Made by a program: the position numbers and the translations under genes | Origin: Pectinophora gossypiella | Taxonomy: Eukaryota > Arthropoda > Insecta > Lepidoptera > Gelechiidae | Assembly (NCBI RefSeq): GCF_024362695.1 | Contig: NC_065419.1 | Span: 3,782,678 to 3,846,677, forward strand | Length of the DNA stretch: 64,000 nucleotides | Direction of reading: 5' to 3' | Notes under the pieces: generated by a model | Database searches by the model: none | The model's input: only the letters and a program-made list of their open reading frames with translations | Told to the model about the DNA's origin: nothing | Shown here: positions 10,469 through 20,439 of the stretch, one piece after another | Numbering within the stretch: the first letter of the stretch is position 1 | How the letters are laid out: each line of letters starts with the position of its first letter

Positions 10469-10972
10469 ACACAGCGCCCACATGCAGACAGTCGAAGGAT
10501 ATCATGCCTAAGATATCCAAGAGCTTCACTCGCCGACTGCTTCGCTTAACCTCTCATATGCCGAGATACCAGACACAATAGATTTTACATTGTGTCTGGT
10601 CGAGATCCGCGTTCCGGCGTTCGAAAGTTTAAACCGCAATGACCTTCGAATAGTAGTGGGCAGCATTACGGGTCACTGCGCACTCAACAAACATCTATTT
10701 AATTTAGGGATAACGGACATCCCACTTTCCAGAGGCTGTCTGGACGCAGAAGAAACTGCCCCCCATGTAATCCTGGAATGCACGGGAGTGTCAGCACAAC
10801 GGGTAAAAATCCTCAAAGGAATGGAGTCGCTCCGCGAAGCCTGTGAAAACCCCAGGAGGCTTCTGAGCTTCTGGAAGGAGTTAGGTTGGCTTACACAGTC
10901 AACAATTACATGCATAATGGGCCATCTTAGAGCCTAAATGCGGAAAAGAGAGCCCACTAACATAACATAACA
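10469..10972 (+). pseudogene. 5'-truncated LINE, C-terminal fragment with TSD
   Basis: An open frame with no ATG (10590-10937) encodes the region following the RNase H domain in R1/I-type LINEs: NDLRIVVGSITGHCALNKHL, then an ECTGV segment. The 3' end is (AACAT)n. The 12-bp repeats TACCTCTCTCAG at 10457-10468 and 10973-10984 are a TSD, so this ~500-bp piece is a complete, truncated insertion. It lacks endonuclease and RT, so it is dead. Confidence 0.7.
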
Positions 10973-11009
10973 TACCTCTCTCAGGTGACGGACTGCGCCC
11001 AGATGCGCG

Positions 11010-11110
11010 TCCGACTGGGTGGCCCTCAGACCTGTTGTCTTAAATTTTGTACCTACCGAGTGAAAGCCCACGGCGCTTTCCATTTGTCCGGCCAAGTAGT
11101 TACATCAAAA
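11010..11110 (+). mobile_element. Retroposon family R fragment
   Basis: Degraded match to the 3' third of R (CTCAGACCTGTTGTCTTAAA, then CATTTGTCCGGCCAAGTAGT). The tail is altered to ATCAAAACAAAAA. Confidence 0.5.
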
Positions 11111-11622
11111 CAAAAAGTGGATATTTTCTTCATTGGGTTCTTCAATGTAAAAATAGAAGCTAGTCTTAGATTTAAAATAAAATCAATCTCGTTTCGAATT
11201 ATATTCGAATTTAAATTACGAATTTTGTTAAAAAAATTGTTTTATTGATGACGTCATACTGCAACTTGTTTTTTTAAATAGGTATGGGCTACCTGATCTA
11301 CTTCAAGGAAAGAATCTGAGAAATTCACTTCGACATTAGATTAACAAAAAAGAAATAATAATCCGTGCGATTACTGAAATGGAGATCTATTGTTATATTC
11401 TCACAAATCTTGGTACAAAAACTCTATTGTGTTATTTCAATATCACTTTCCACAATGACAATCATTTTGAAGGGCAGAATTGAAACCTACATTTCAATTC
11501 TTTTTTTGTATATTATTTTCCATTATCGCCATAAAGTGACAAGTCTATTGCGAGCCAACAACAAGTCAAGTTGACAAGCTGGTCTGATATAAAAACATTT
11601 AAGTAACAAGTTTTACCCGGAT
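11111..11622. other. No recognised feature
   Basis: AT-rich; the short open frames here look random. Confidence 0.5.
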
Positions 11623-11806
11623 TGCCATCATCATCACCAGCCCATTAACGTCCCCACTGCTGGGGCACAGGCCTTCCCTATGGATGGATAGGGAGATCGG
11701 GCCTTAAACCACCACGCGGGCCCAGTGCGGATTGGTGGTTATTAACGACTGCTAATGCAGCCGGGACCAACAGCTTAACGTGCCTTCCGAAGCACGGATG
11801 AGCCCG
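11623..11806 (-). mobile_element. SINE S2, head missing
   Basis: Tail and core of S2 (CATCATCACCAGCCCATT…GGGACCAACAGCTTAACGTG…GAAGCACGGA). It stops where the head should begin. Confidence 0.7.
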
Positions 11807-12630
11807 GATCGCAATTAATTGTAAATAAAACCAGAATTTCCTTAAAAAAAATCGGTACGTAGTTTTCACTATAAGACGCCAAAAGGTGGTCCTGTTCACC
11901 ATAACCTCGGGGCTGCCCCCAAGATTACGGAAGTGGGTTTCAAGGTTGAAGGAAACTCACTTATTCCAAGGGAAAATGAATTTATTATCTACACAAACGG
12001 TATAGCGCTTACACTAAGGTACACTACGTCACCGTCACTTCACTTTATTTCGCACTTTACTCGTCACTTGAACACTGCACGAAACATCGCACTAACACTT
12101 GCACCAAACACTGCACCAAACACTGCACTAAACACTGCGCTAAACCATTAATAACAGTGTGGTATATTTTTTGTATTTAGTAAAAGGCGCATACTTATTT
12201 AATATAAGAGCGCCAACAAACTGTAATCAGTTTAGCGAAATTATTTGTAAGAAAAGAAAATACCTTTCTTGGAAAAAAATAAATACTCAGCTTCTCACTG
12301 CTTTACACACTGTTCTTCACTTCCACTAAGTACTTTCATTTTACTACTCCTGCTTCAATCGGCGTATAAACTGTATTTCACTATTATTAGTAATTATGAA
12401 AACAATGCACGGAATTTTCGTGACACTGACGTGTCAGTCTCATGTCAGCGGTTTATCTGACGTGACACGAAACGTGTCGAAAACTCTTATTGCTGCGCGT
12501 TTTACTGTTATTTTTAGTACCTACTGTTTTATTGCTTTCCAACTAGTTCACTTTTATGGACTTTGGAAATGAACGGCGGAATAAATTGGAAATCCCTTGA
12601 AATAGTTTCATTTAATATTACAATTACTTT
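11807..12630. repeat. Uncharacterised stretch with 12-bp tandem array
   Basis: At 12068-12147 about six copies of a 12-mer near AACACTGCACCA are repeated with drift. The rest is AT-rich; CACTGACGTGTCAGTCTCA near 12425 is a weak palindrome. No coding assigned. Confidence 0.5.
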
Positions 12631-12825
12631 TTCTTCTATCGTGTGGGCTGTGAGGTGGATTACCAAACCAACCCCATCAGCCCTGGTGTCAGGGTTATTA
12701 ATGAGCCGCCAAATGCTCCTGACATGGCTCATGTAACGACTACTTACTTACATCAGTAAGTAGTAACCGGGACCAACGGCTTAACGTGCCTTCCGAAGCA
12801 CGGATCATCTTACTTTCGGACAATT
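12631..12825 (-). mobile_element. SINE S1, 3' part
   Basis: Tail (TTCTTCTATCGTGTGGGCTG; ACATCAGTAAGTAGTAACC) and core (GGACCAACGGCTTAACGTGC) on the minus strand. It is truncated at GGACAATTA before the head. Confidence 0.7.
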
Positions 12826-13182
12826 ACAGTTACTTATATGCCCTTTTGAACAAGTTGGACTTTCTCAATGGAATATATTCTGGTGTTACACGGTTCGACA
12901 TATCAATTTAAGGATGACAAATACTTGCGGAGTCTTGCACGGCGAGCGTGCCGAACGCCGATATATATCGAGGTCTTTGATTATATTGAGACGCGGATAA
13001 AGTTCGTACATCTATTGTTGAATACCCCGCAAAAGTAGCTGTAAGTTACAATCCCTCTGTCGATGTTTACGACATACTCAGGAAGAACGCGTTAATTTTT
13101 TTTATTCGTTTCCAGTCCAAATTAGGTGTATTACTTAGGTTAGGGTTTGCAGATGAGACGATCAATATGTAAAATTAGACGA
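12826..13182. other. Repeat scraps
   Basis: Holds a weak M5-like piece near 12955-13010 (ATATATCGAGGTCTTTGA) and at 13045-13125 a degraded copy of the LINE-like segment at 3957-4212 (AATCCCTCTGTCGATGTTTA). Nothing coding. Confidence 0.35.
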
Positions 13183-13246
13183 TATAATATGTAACTACCA
13201 TATAATTACCAATTGAAATAAATATATTTTTGAATTTGAATTAATT
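13183..13246 (+). mobile_element. LINE 3' tail
   Basis: Ends AAATAAATATATTTTTGAA then TTTGAATT, resembling the LINE 3' end at 15590-15797 (CAAATAAAGATATTTTTGAA). Only the last ~60 bp are present. Confidence 0.45.
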
Positions 13247-13261
13247 GAGCCACGTCTAATA

Positions 13262-13560
13262 TGATATAATAGCAGATGGGAGCCATCGGTACGGCAATGC
13301 AGGACGGTAGGGGCAAGTCACAGGGACTGTAACATGGAACCTGACAGTGGGCAACAGTAACTGTTAGTACTATTCAGAGGCGGAGGACACGAGTCCTAGT
13401 ATGGCTTTGACTACTTTAGGCGCTATCCCACTTGCGTCAGAGTACTGCGGGGTGGAAGGCAAGAGGGCAACCACTGCCCTATATTTCCCTAAAAAAAGTA
13501 CCACGGAGAATGCTACACCGACAAGAGCGTGACTGTTAAATTAATGATGAGAACGTCAAA
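13262..13560 (+). mobile_element. LINE 3' region fragment
   Basis: Contains GTCAGAGTACTGCGGGGTGG, AACCACTGCCCTATATTTCC and then GAGAATGCTACACCGACAAG, the last being the 3' end shared with 39105-39250 and 55622-55690. The coding is too decayed to read. Confidence 0.5.
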
Positions 13561-13861
13561 TATAATTACTCTGAACAAAGTAAGTCCTCAACTCTTTTGT
13601 TTTATAGTTATTGAATCAAAAGAAGTCCACAAGAAAATTTCGAGCACGCCTGAACACGCCTAAGTATTCATCAACTTTGTCTAAGTCGACTTTGAACAAA
13701 ATAAAATAAGTTTCTTTACATTCAGTAATGCAACAATTTAGAAGTACCCATTTTCTTTAGTAGAACGACACGAAAAGTTCATTTCACGCGTAACTGTATT
13801 ATGATGAAGTTTGAAAATGGTATTGTTTATCTTGTATAAATTGAATAAAAATAATTTATTT

Positions 13862-14400
13862 AGTTGGTTTGGCCACATAGAGCGGATGAAGGATAGTATT
13901 ACGAAAGCAGTAAGTATATAAAACGAAGTTTGGTGGTAGGGCTGGCAGAGGAAGACCTAGGAGGACGTAGATTGACCAAATTGGAGATGTCCTTAGAAAA
14001 GGTTCCTGTGGTGACTTATTGTAGATTTGCCGCAGATGGCATTTACTACTTGGCCGGACAAATGGGGAGCGCTGAAGGCTCTCACCCGGTACAACGTTTA
14101 AGACAACAGGCCTGAGGGTGCCCAGTTGGGCGCGAACCTCGGCTCAGGACGTCGTCTGAGAGGAAAAATATTTGAAAGAATTAATCGACCCTAGCGGGTC
14201 GATAGCGATAAGCGCTGAATGAGGGAAATCGTCGACTACGCCGGCGGGGTCGGTATCGGTAAGCGTGCGTGTGTGAAACTATTGAGGAATGTGGGGGAAG
14301 CAAGAGAAATATGTCAGGATCGAAGCAAATGGAATTCCATAGTCTCCGTTTCCCAGGTGGGAAATAGGCGTGAGTTTATGTATGTATGTAATTTATACTT
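13862..14400 (+). pseudogene. RTE-like LINE C-terminus, split by retroposon R
   Basis: The left part (13862-14006) reads WFGHIERMKDSITKAV, then in another frame KFGGRAGRGRPRRT, a stop, and IDQIGDVLRK. The right part (14263-14400) reads ACVKLLRNVGEAREICQDRS and KWNS and ends in (ATGT)n. The uninterrupted relative at 29022-29195 shows these are one ORF end. Retroposon R at 14007-14262 sits between them. Frameshift and stop make it inactive. Confidence 0.7.
14007..14262 (-). mobile_element. Retroposon family R, inside a LINE
   Basis: Starts GGTGACTTATTGTAGATTTG with no T-run left, and contains the R hairpin (CGACCCTAGCGGGTCGA) and GACTACGCCGGCGGGGTCGG. No clear TSD. Confidence 0.65.
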
Positions 14401-14537
14401 ACCTACTTTTATCTTTACCTGTTCTGTGGTTCACGGGTTTGCCTTTCAGACGGCAAACACTGGTTCGAGTCGCGGTCATGCAACAATGATTTTTTAATTA
14501 ATATTAAGTGCAATTTTCACTAAAAGAGTTATTTTCG

Positions 14538-14810
14538 AATTCTTCTCTCGTGTGGGTTGTGAGACTAATTTATCGAGTACATCAACCTTAGATTGAACCG
14601 CTAAAGGCCCCTGGCATGGCTCATTTAACGACTACATACTTAAGTAAATAGTAGCCGGGACCAACTGCGTAACTTCATCTTACTTTTGGACAATTGATTT
14701 ATAATATATAATGTCCAAAGTGATTTTAGTGATATGTGCCCATCGGGAATCGAACCTGGAATTTCCGAATCGTGAGCCCAACGTTCAACCGCTGTACCAC
14801 AGAGGCCGCC
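14538..14810 (-). mobile_element. SINE S1, near full length
   Basis: Tail TTCTTCTCTCGTGTGGGTTG, a degraded middle, and a head on the minus strand with B box GGTTCGATTCCCGATGGG and A-box region ending at AGAGGCCG. Confidence 0.65.
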
Positions 14811-14900
14811 CACGGAGTTATTTTTGTATCCATTATCTTAATAGGGATGATTTCCACAAATAACTTGAGTCTCTATGCCTACGCTGTGAGTTATTTCTTA

Positions 14901-15095
14901 GAGACCCTCCATACTAGCGTCTTTCGAGGATCGTTGTCGTGCCAGCGTCAGCGCGACGTCTACGCGACGTCGTCGCCGCGGCGACGCAACGCTAAGCGCT
15001 GCGCTGGCCGGCTGCCGGACGCCTAGCGTGCGCGGCGCTGACGTCGCGTCGCCGCACGACGACGACGCACGAAAGACGCTAGTGTGGGATGTCTC
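14901..15095. mobile_element. MITE M3, Harbinger-like, GC-rich palindrome
   Basis: Inverted ends GAGACCCTCCATACTAGCGT and (right, reverse complement) GAGACATCCCACACTAGCGT, both running on to CTTTCG. It is flanked by TTA (14898-14900 and 15096-15098), the three-base TWA target typical of PIF/Harbinger. The interior is full of GACGTCGCG/GTCGCCGCG-type units forming a strong stem. The ORF at 14736-15026 crosses it by chance. Confidence 0.65.
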
Positions 15096-15399
15096 TTATG
15101 ATGCAAAGTACCTAGAAGGAAGTTTGAAATACCTATTTCACAAGTTTAAATTAGTATAATTTTACACAGTCAGGTAACTCGTTATAAGATTGCTGCATTG
15201 GAAGACTCCAAAGTAATAAGTCAGTTAGCTGAGATATCCGGATTCCATTTTGCGAAATGGCACTTTTTATACAAAAGAGATTCCTAACTGAAACGTTACA
15301 ATTTTGTAATTTTTACTGTTTCGGTTTGTTAGAAAGGGAAATCGTAAATTCATTTCAGCTACTGGAGTTCACTGTGTTTGTCGTAAAAACGTAAGACAG

Positions 15400-15560
15400 C
15401 ATCGCGCCTGTGTCCCTGAAAGAGTAGACAGGAGTGTATTACAAGTAGCATACATCCACTTCTCATCAGCTGTTTTAAGTCTCGTGTATTACGCGAGCCT
15501 ATCGCCATTAACCGGGCACTAATCTAAGATAAAGATAACAAATCAAAGATATTAATTATC
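15400..15560 (+). repeat. Interspersed repeat, relative of 2150-2430
   Basis: The second copy of the repeat described at 2150-2430, preceded by GCGCCTGTGTCCCTGAAAGA. Class unknown. Confidence 0.4.
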
Positions 15561-15589
15561 TATAGTAGCAGTTATTATTATTATGTGTA

Positions 15590-15797
15590 TGTCGTTTCCA
15601 TATCCCGGGACTATGGAGTCCCGGACTTTTGGAAGGCGTGCGTGGGGCCGAAGCCTCGTAGAGGCCCCTTAAGACTATTTAATCTATTATTAATAGTTTT
15701 AGGCGGATGCGACGTTCGTTATGTAAAAATGACGATTCAAAATGTAACTATGTTACCTACCAAATAAAGATATTTTTGAATTTGTTTTTGAATCGGA
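15590..15797 (+). mobile_element. LINE 3' UTR fragment
   Basis: Contains GGCCCCTTAAGACTATTTAA and ends ATAAAGATATTTTTGAATTT, the untranslated end of a LINE; 13183-13246 has a related end. The short ORF over it is not a gene. Confidence 0.5.
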
Positions 15798-16190
15798 AAC
15801 GTCAGAAGTAATATTTTATCAATTTTCAGGCCACGTTTTAAGGAAGGGAACGTGGTTTGAGATTTAATGGATGTTTGACCTTCAGAGGGTATGCTTATCG
15901 AAAAAATGTGCGTGAACCGCACACAACCACTTACAGAGGCAATTCGTTAAGGATACGGGCCGGAATATTTTCGTCTTATGGTGAAAAATACGTTAGCACC
16001 TCTTTGTACAATCACAGTATTCTGATGGGACAGTTTCAACAAAACTTTGATTCCATTCCATTAATTTAAATTCGGCAAAAAATTGAGACCTCAATTTTTT
16101 ACTTGGATTTAAACTTGCGTGTCTAATGCGAGGTTTTATTAACGAAATCGCATTCGAATGTGATTTTCAAAAAGTGCTTTCCTGTAACAA
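15798..16190. other. No recognised feature
   Basis: The open frame at 15857-16069 matches nothing I know and has no repeat partner in the window. Confidence 0.4.
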
Positions 16191-16272
16191 TACAGGGTAT
16201 TAGTGACATCGTAACGAATACTGAGGGGGATGATTCAGACCATGATTCTGAGTTCATATCAAGTAGTGTTAT
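16191..16272. mobile_element. MITE M1, single arm
   Basis: TACAGGGTATTAGTGACATC through GATGATTCAGACCATGATTC to TATCAAGTAGTG, one arm of M1 only. Confidence 0.65.
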
Positions 16273-16840
16273 ATTTAATTTGATTTGATAATTGATATCA
16301 CGTGATTGAAAAGATTTGTGCCCGGCTAATGGCAATATACTCGGCCCCTATTACACTTGATTTAACATAGCTAGTGACGAGTGAGAGTATACGCTATAGT
16401 CCTCTGCCAAATTCTCTGGGGATACAGGCGTAACTCTGTTTTTTCACTTTTAATTAAACATGCTGTTGAAATAAGTCCAAAATTCTCTGTTTAGGTACAG
16501 ACAGAGTAAACAATAATGAAATCTTAAACTGGCTTTTGTGCTTTTGTTTGTGGTTGGCATAGAACGAAAGACGAACAGAGCCAGAGGGGTTGACCGCGAC
16601 AACAATAGCTGCTAAAATACTGCTTGAATAGTCTTTTATACACCTATATATTTTATTCATTTGCTGCTTTTGTTGTATGTAAAAGTATTCGTTTACAAAT
16701 CATCACAACAAAACGGACACTGTGTCTATTGTGCAAGCAAAAAGACACAACCTCTCGCGCTGAATTATATCGAGGGATTTGACCAATAGCCGTACAATCT
16801 CTATCTATCTACGTAGATGGCGATCACTAGACGAAACTAT
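16273..16840. other. Mostly unassigned; M5 scrap
   Basis: Contains an M5-like piece (ATTATATCGAGGGATTTGAC, 16765-16790). Otherwise nothing recognisable. Confidence 0.4.
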
Positions 16841-17308
16841 ACAGGGGTGTTAGTGACAACGCAACGAAAACTTTGAGGGATGATTCAGACCATAAGTCTG
16901 AGTTTACATCAAGTGGAATTTTCCGTCGCTAAAGTAAGTACAGAACTGAAAATAATAAAAAGAATACAAAAATTTTCATGAATTTTCCGACAGGAAATTA
17001 CACTAGATATCAACTCAGAATCATGGTCTGAACCATTTACCTCAGTATTCGATACGGTGTCACTAACACCCATACCTACTTGTATAGCTACCGTATCTAC
17101 TTGTTCGGGGTGTTAGTGAAATCGTAACGAATACTGAGAGGGATGATTCAGCACATTATTCAGAGTATAGAATTGAAAATAATTTTAAAAAATGAGCTGC
17201 CTAACTGAATAAATTTAAAAATAGAAAAATCCACTTGATATTAACTCAGAATCATGGTCTGAATCATCCCCGTTAGTATTCGTTACGATGACACTAACAT
17301 CCTGTATA
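16841..17308. mobile_element. MITE M1, composite of two foldback units
   Basis: Two complete M1 foldbacks stand head to tail: unit one 16841-17071, unit two 17107-17308. Each has arms of ~90 bp built from GTTAGTGACATCGTAACGAA, GGGATGATTCAGACCAT and TCTGAGTT…TCAAGTGGAATTTTCC. The ~35-bp spacer (CATACCTACTTGTATAGCTA…) recurs at 25918-25954 and, inverted, at 48297-48337, so the pair moves as one element. Non-coding. Confidence 0.75.
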
Positions 17309-18565
17309 ATTCGAAAAGCGCGCGATGCGGTCGTCGTGCAGTACCTGCAGTTGAGATCGACTAATCAGCATGGATTCTTTAGGGGACGTTCAACTACCTC
17401 CAACTTAGCACTCTTCAGCAACTTCGTCTTGGAAAGCATGGAAAAGGGAGGACAGGTGGATGTGGTCTACACGGACTTCGAAAAAGCTTTTGACCGTGTG
17501 GACCACAACACCCTATTAAGGAAGCTCCAAGCATTGGGAATTCATGGGGATCTTTTGCGCTGGGTTACCTCTTATCTTTCTAACCGCTCCCAGGCTGTTG
17601 TGATTGGGGGGTTCAAATCTGACTTTATCCATATACCATCGGGGGTACCCCAGGGCTCGCACCTTGGGCCTCTCTTTTATAACGCTTATATCTCAGATAT
17701 TGAAACCTGTCTCAGTAACGCTTCTCACCTATTGTATGCAGATGATAAGAAGATATACTTGAGAATTCGCTCTGAATCTGACTGTGAATTACTACAGCAA
17801 GATTTAAATGCTCTATATAATTATTATGTTACTAATGATATCACGGTTAGTATCAGTAAATGTAAGAGCATTAGTTTTACGAGAAAGCCGCGCCCTATAC
17901 TTTTTCCATATAATTTCAATGGCGTTGTGTTGGAGAGGGTCAAAGAGGTGCGCGACTTGGGAATTATTCTAGATGCAAAGATGAACATGGTTAAACACAT
18001 TGATTGTATTGCAGATAAATCTTTTCGTAATCTTGGTTTTGTTATGCGCACATGTCAGGCATTTAAGCAACTGACCAGTTTTAAAGTATTATACTACGCG
18101 TATGTAAGGTCAATTTTGGAGTACGCCGGTTCCATTTGGTCTCCTCATTACGCAATCCATACAAACCGTGTGGAGCGCATCCAGAAGAAATTCATATCGT
18201 ATTTAAATTATAAATTTAGGAGATCATCTTGTGACTACGTGGGTAACTGTCGTAAATTTAAACTCCTAACGCTTGAAGAACGGCGTACTCTGATGGACAT
18301 GGGACTCTTATATGGAATAATTAATGGAAACATAGACTGTCCTGATCTTCTTGCAGCAGTATCACTACGTGTCCCAGCACGGCGTACAAGACATACCCAA
18401 TTATTTCATGTTCCATTTCATTCCACTAATTATGGCAGTAACGCCGTAGTCAGTCGTATTTCTCGAACTTATAATGAAAAGTTTGCCGACATTGACCCAT
18501 TCGCAACTTCTAAACAAACGTTTTTGAGTAAAGTGTACTTGTCCTTATTTAATGAACAATCATAG
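17288..18565 (+). CDS. LINE reverse transcriptase, N-terminally truncated
   Basis: A 425-codon open frame for the RT of a Jockey/CR1-type non-LTR retrotransposon, which would copy LINE RNA at a nicked target. Visible motifs: QHGF (residues 27-30), motif A YTDFEKAFD (61-69), GVPQGSHLGPLF (119-130), catalytic YADD (150-153), and the C-terminal extension with SILEYAGSIWSPHYAIHTNR. Both catalytic aspartate motifs are intact and the frame has no stops. The endonuclease domain and the first part of RT are missing. The ATG at 17288 lies inside the M1 terminal repeat, so the first ~10 residues belong to the MITE. The LINE proper starts at about 17311. Not autonomous. Confidence 0.85.
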   Translation: MTLTSCIIRKARDAVVVQYLQLRSTNQHGFFRGRSTTSNLALFSNFVLESMEKGGQVDVVYTDFEKAFDRVDHNTLLRKLQALGIHGDLLRWVTSYLSNRSQAVVIGGFKSDFIHIPSGVPQGSHLGPLFYNAYISDIETCLSNASHLLYADDKKIYLRIRSESDCELLQQDLNALYNYYVTNDITVSISKCKSISFTRKPRPILFPYNFNGVVLERVKEVRDLGIILDAKMNMVKHIDCIADKSFRNLGFVMRTCQAFKQLTSFKVLYYAYVRSILEYAGSIWSPHYAIHTNRVERIQKKFISYLNYKFRRSSCDYVGNCRKFKLLTLEERRTLMDMGLLYGIINGNIDCPDLLAAVSLRVPARRTRHTQLFHVPFHSTNYGSNAVVSRISRTYNEKFADIDPFATSKQTFLSKVYLSLFNEQS

Positions 18566-19253
18566 TAATCGGAATGTATTTATTCTTTGACCACTAACTT
18601 TTTGGACTGCCAACAAGGCATACCCACCCGAACAGAGATTTATTTTAAGTATACATACTGTTCCTCTCTGTGTCCATATTTGTCATATATGGTATATATT
18701 TATTATTTATTACCTATATTATCTCGATTATACATATACTCTTTTATAGTTGTATACTTGCCTCCAGGTGGTTGTACCTATATGTGGCTCTTCATATCCG
18801 ATCCCAAGGTTCTAAGGTGATACCGTAGGGCATATAGGTGCAACTACTTACACACATCTATTAGTATTCATACACAATCTTGCGCACACACACACCCTTT
18901 CCCACAAGCATACATTTCACATTCACTGATAGTCTTTATGTTATTGTGTCATTTGTGTTTCCTTCTGATTGTACAAATGAATCATCTACTAATATTATCT
19001 GTTATAAGAGAGAAAACACGTGCCTCGCACACCAGCAGTGCTTATGAATGATTATGTAACTGAGTCGCTGTTATATGGATCATTATACCTATTACTGTAA
19101 TACTTACTGGAAAGACTACAACGTTCTACTCCTTTATTTAAGTAATAATTAGAGGATAGCTGTTATTGGCTTTGGTTTAGTTAGTAACATTGTAAAACAT
19201 TTAGATTAAGCTGTTGTTATCCCAAATAAACATAAATAAATAAATAAATAAAT
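17311..19253 (+). mobile_element. 5'-truncated Jockey/CR1-type LINE
   Basis: Contains the RT ORF, ~690 bp of 3' UTR and a tail of (AAATA/TAAA)n at about 19224-19253. The 5' break falls directly against the end of M1. I found no clear TSD. The ORF at 18587-18820 is UTR. Confidence 0.8.
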
Positions 19254-19314
19254 AGGGTTAATATGTATAACTACATGGTGCCCTAGTGAGATGTAAGTGG
19301 TTTTAGGGATTTAA

Positions 19315-19572
19315 TTACTACATAGTATAAAACAAAGTCGCTTTTCCTGTCCCTATATCCCTATGTACGCTTAAATCTTTAAAACTACGCAACGGATATT
19401 GATGCGGTTTTTTTAATAGATAGAGTGATTCAAGAGGAAGGTTTATTATGTATAATAACATCCATTAAATAGTGGACAAATAATGTTATTTTTGAGGTTT
19501 TAATGTGATGTCGTAAATATATAATTTTTTTTCTCAGCATTGCACCCGAGCGAAGCCGGGGCGGGTCGCTAG
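19315..19572 (+). mobile_element. Short non-autonomous Helitron
   Basis: Begins T(T/C)ACTACATAGTATAAAAC and ends GGCGGGTCGCTAG|T, preceded by the stem CCCGAGCGAAGCCGGGGCGG: a Helitron 3' end (hairpin, CTAG, T target). A second copy at 35649-35910 is ~90% alike by eye. No Rep/helicase coding. Confidence 0.7.
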
Positions 19573-19598
19573 TTATTCATAATTTAGATACTGTTTTG

Positions 19599-19941
19599 CG
19601 GATTTGCGCGGAGCCGTGGTAGCCCAGTTGTTAGAACGCTTGCCTCTCGCTTTGAGGTCGCAGGTTCGAATCCAGCACAGGCCTAAACCAATGATTGTCG
19701 AATTTGTTTTCGAATTCATGTTTGGATTATAAATGATTATCACGTACTCAGCGTGAAGAAACCCACATTCGCGAGAAATATATTTTCAGAGGTATGTGAC
19801 CTAACCTGTATTGGGTTGGTTTTCCCTTCGCGGGTTGGAAGGTCGGACAGGCAGTCGCTTCTGTAAAAAACCGGACCTGTCAAATCCTCAGATTAGGTAA
19901 GTGGACCCTGTGTTAAACGGGATAATGCTAGGGGGATGATG
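19599..19941 (+). mobile_element. SINE S3, full length with TSD
   Basis: tRNA-like head: GTGGTAGCCCAGTTGTTAG and B box CAGGTTCGAATCCAGC. The body has GTGACCTAACCTGTATTGGG and GGTCGGACAGGCAGTCGCTT and ends AAACGGGATAATG. The 10-bp repeats TACTGTTTTG at 19589-19598 and 19942-19951 are a TSD. Confidence 0.8.
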
Positions 19942-19951
19942 TACTGTTTTG

Positions 19952-20439
19952 TGGCAACAATAGTTTCGCGTTTCTCTAAAAATAACAATGTCATTTACAA
20001 GAAACAAATCTATTAAAAGTAAATTCCTTTTTCCCTATCCATCTGCGAAATATAATAATTCCTTTTGTCTATCAGGAAGATTTATTCCTCTTCAATGAAT
20101 CACGTGTATGGTAAGTCCTTTATTCACCCCTAATGCAAAGTAGTGGCGTGAACAAGCGAGTGCACGAGACGGTTATAAATTAATTTCGCCTTGCCACGAA
20201 GGCAGACGCGGATTCAGGGGGTCGTAGAGGTAATTAGAGCCAGTAGCAACCTTATGGGCCTAGCCAAGGGGTAAATTATTCCTTTATCTGACTGCGACAA
20301 AACAGAAAGAAGAGGAAGAGTAAACAGAAAAAAGAGGTTGAACGTCAGCCAGCATTTCTTCCATATCTGAAGGGAGTTACCGATAAGATAGGAAATATTT
20401 TGGGGATTCTCTTAAAATGCATAAATGGTTTTGTTATAA
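19952..20439. other. No recognised feature
   Basis: Contains a GC-richer patch (20150-20280) that I half-recognise as dispersed but cannot match within this window. No coding. Confidence 0.3.

Noticed and set aside
11933..12151. Possible solo LTR or small gene with ALNTALNTA repeat
   Set aside because: The peptide repeat comes from a 12-bp tandem array; I found no paired TG…CA ends or TSD.
15590..15797. Short gene ending in a polyadenylation signal
   Set aside because: The AATAAAG and TTTTTGAATTT end is a LINE 3' UTR, repeated at 13183-13246.
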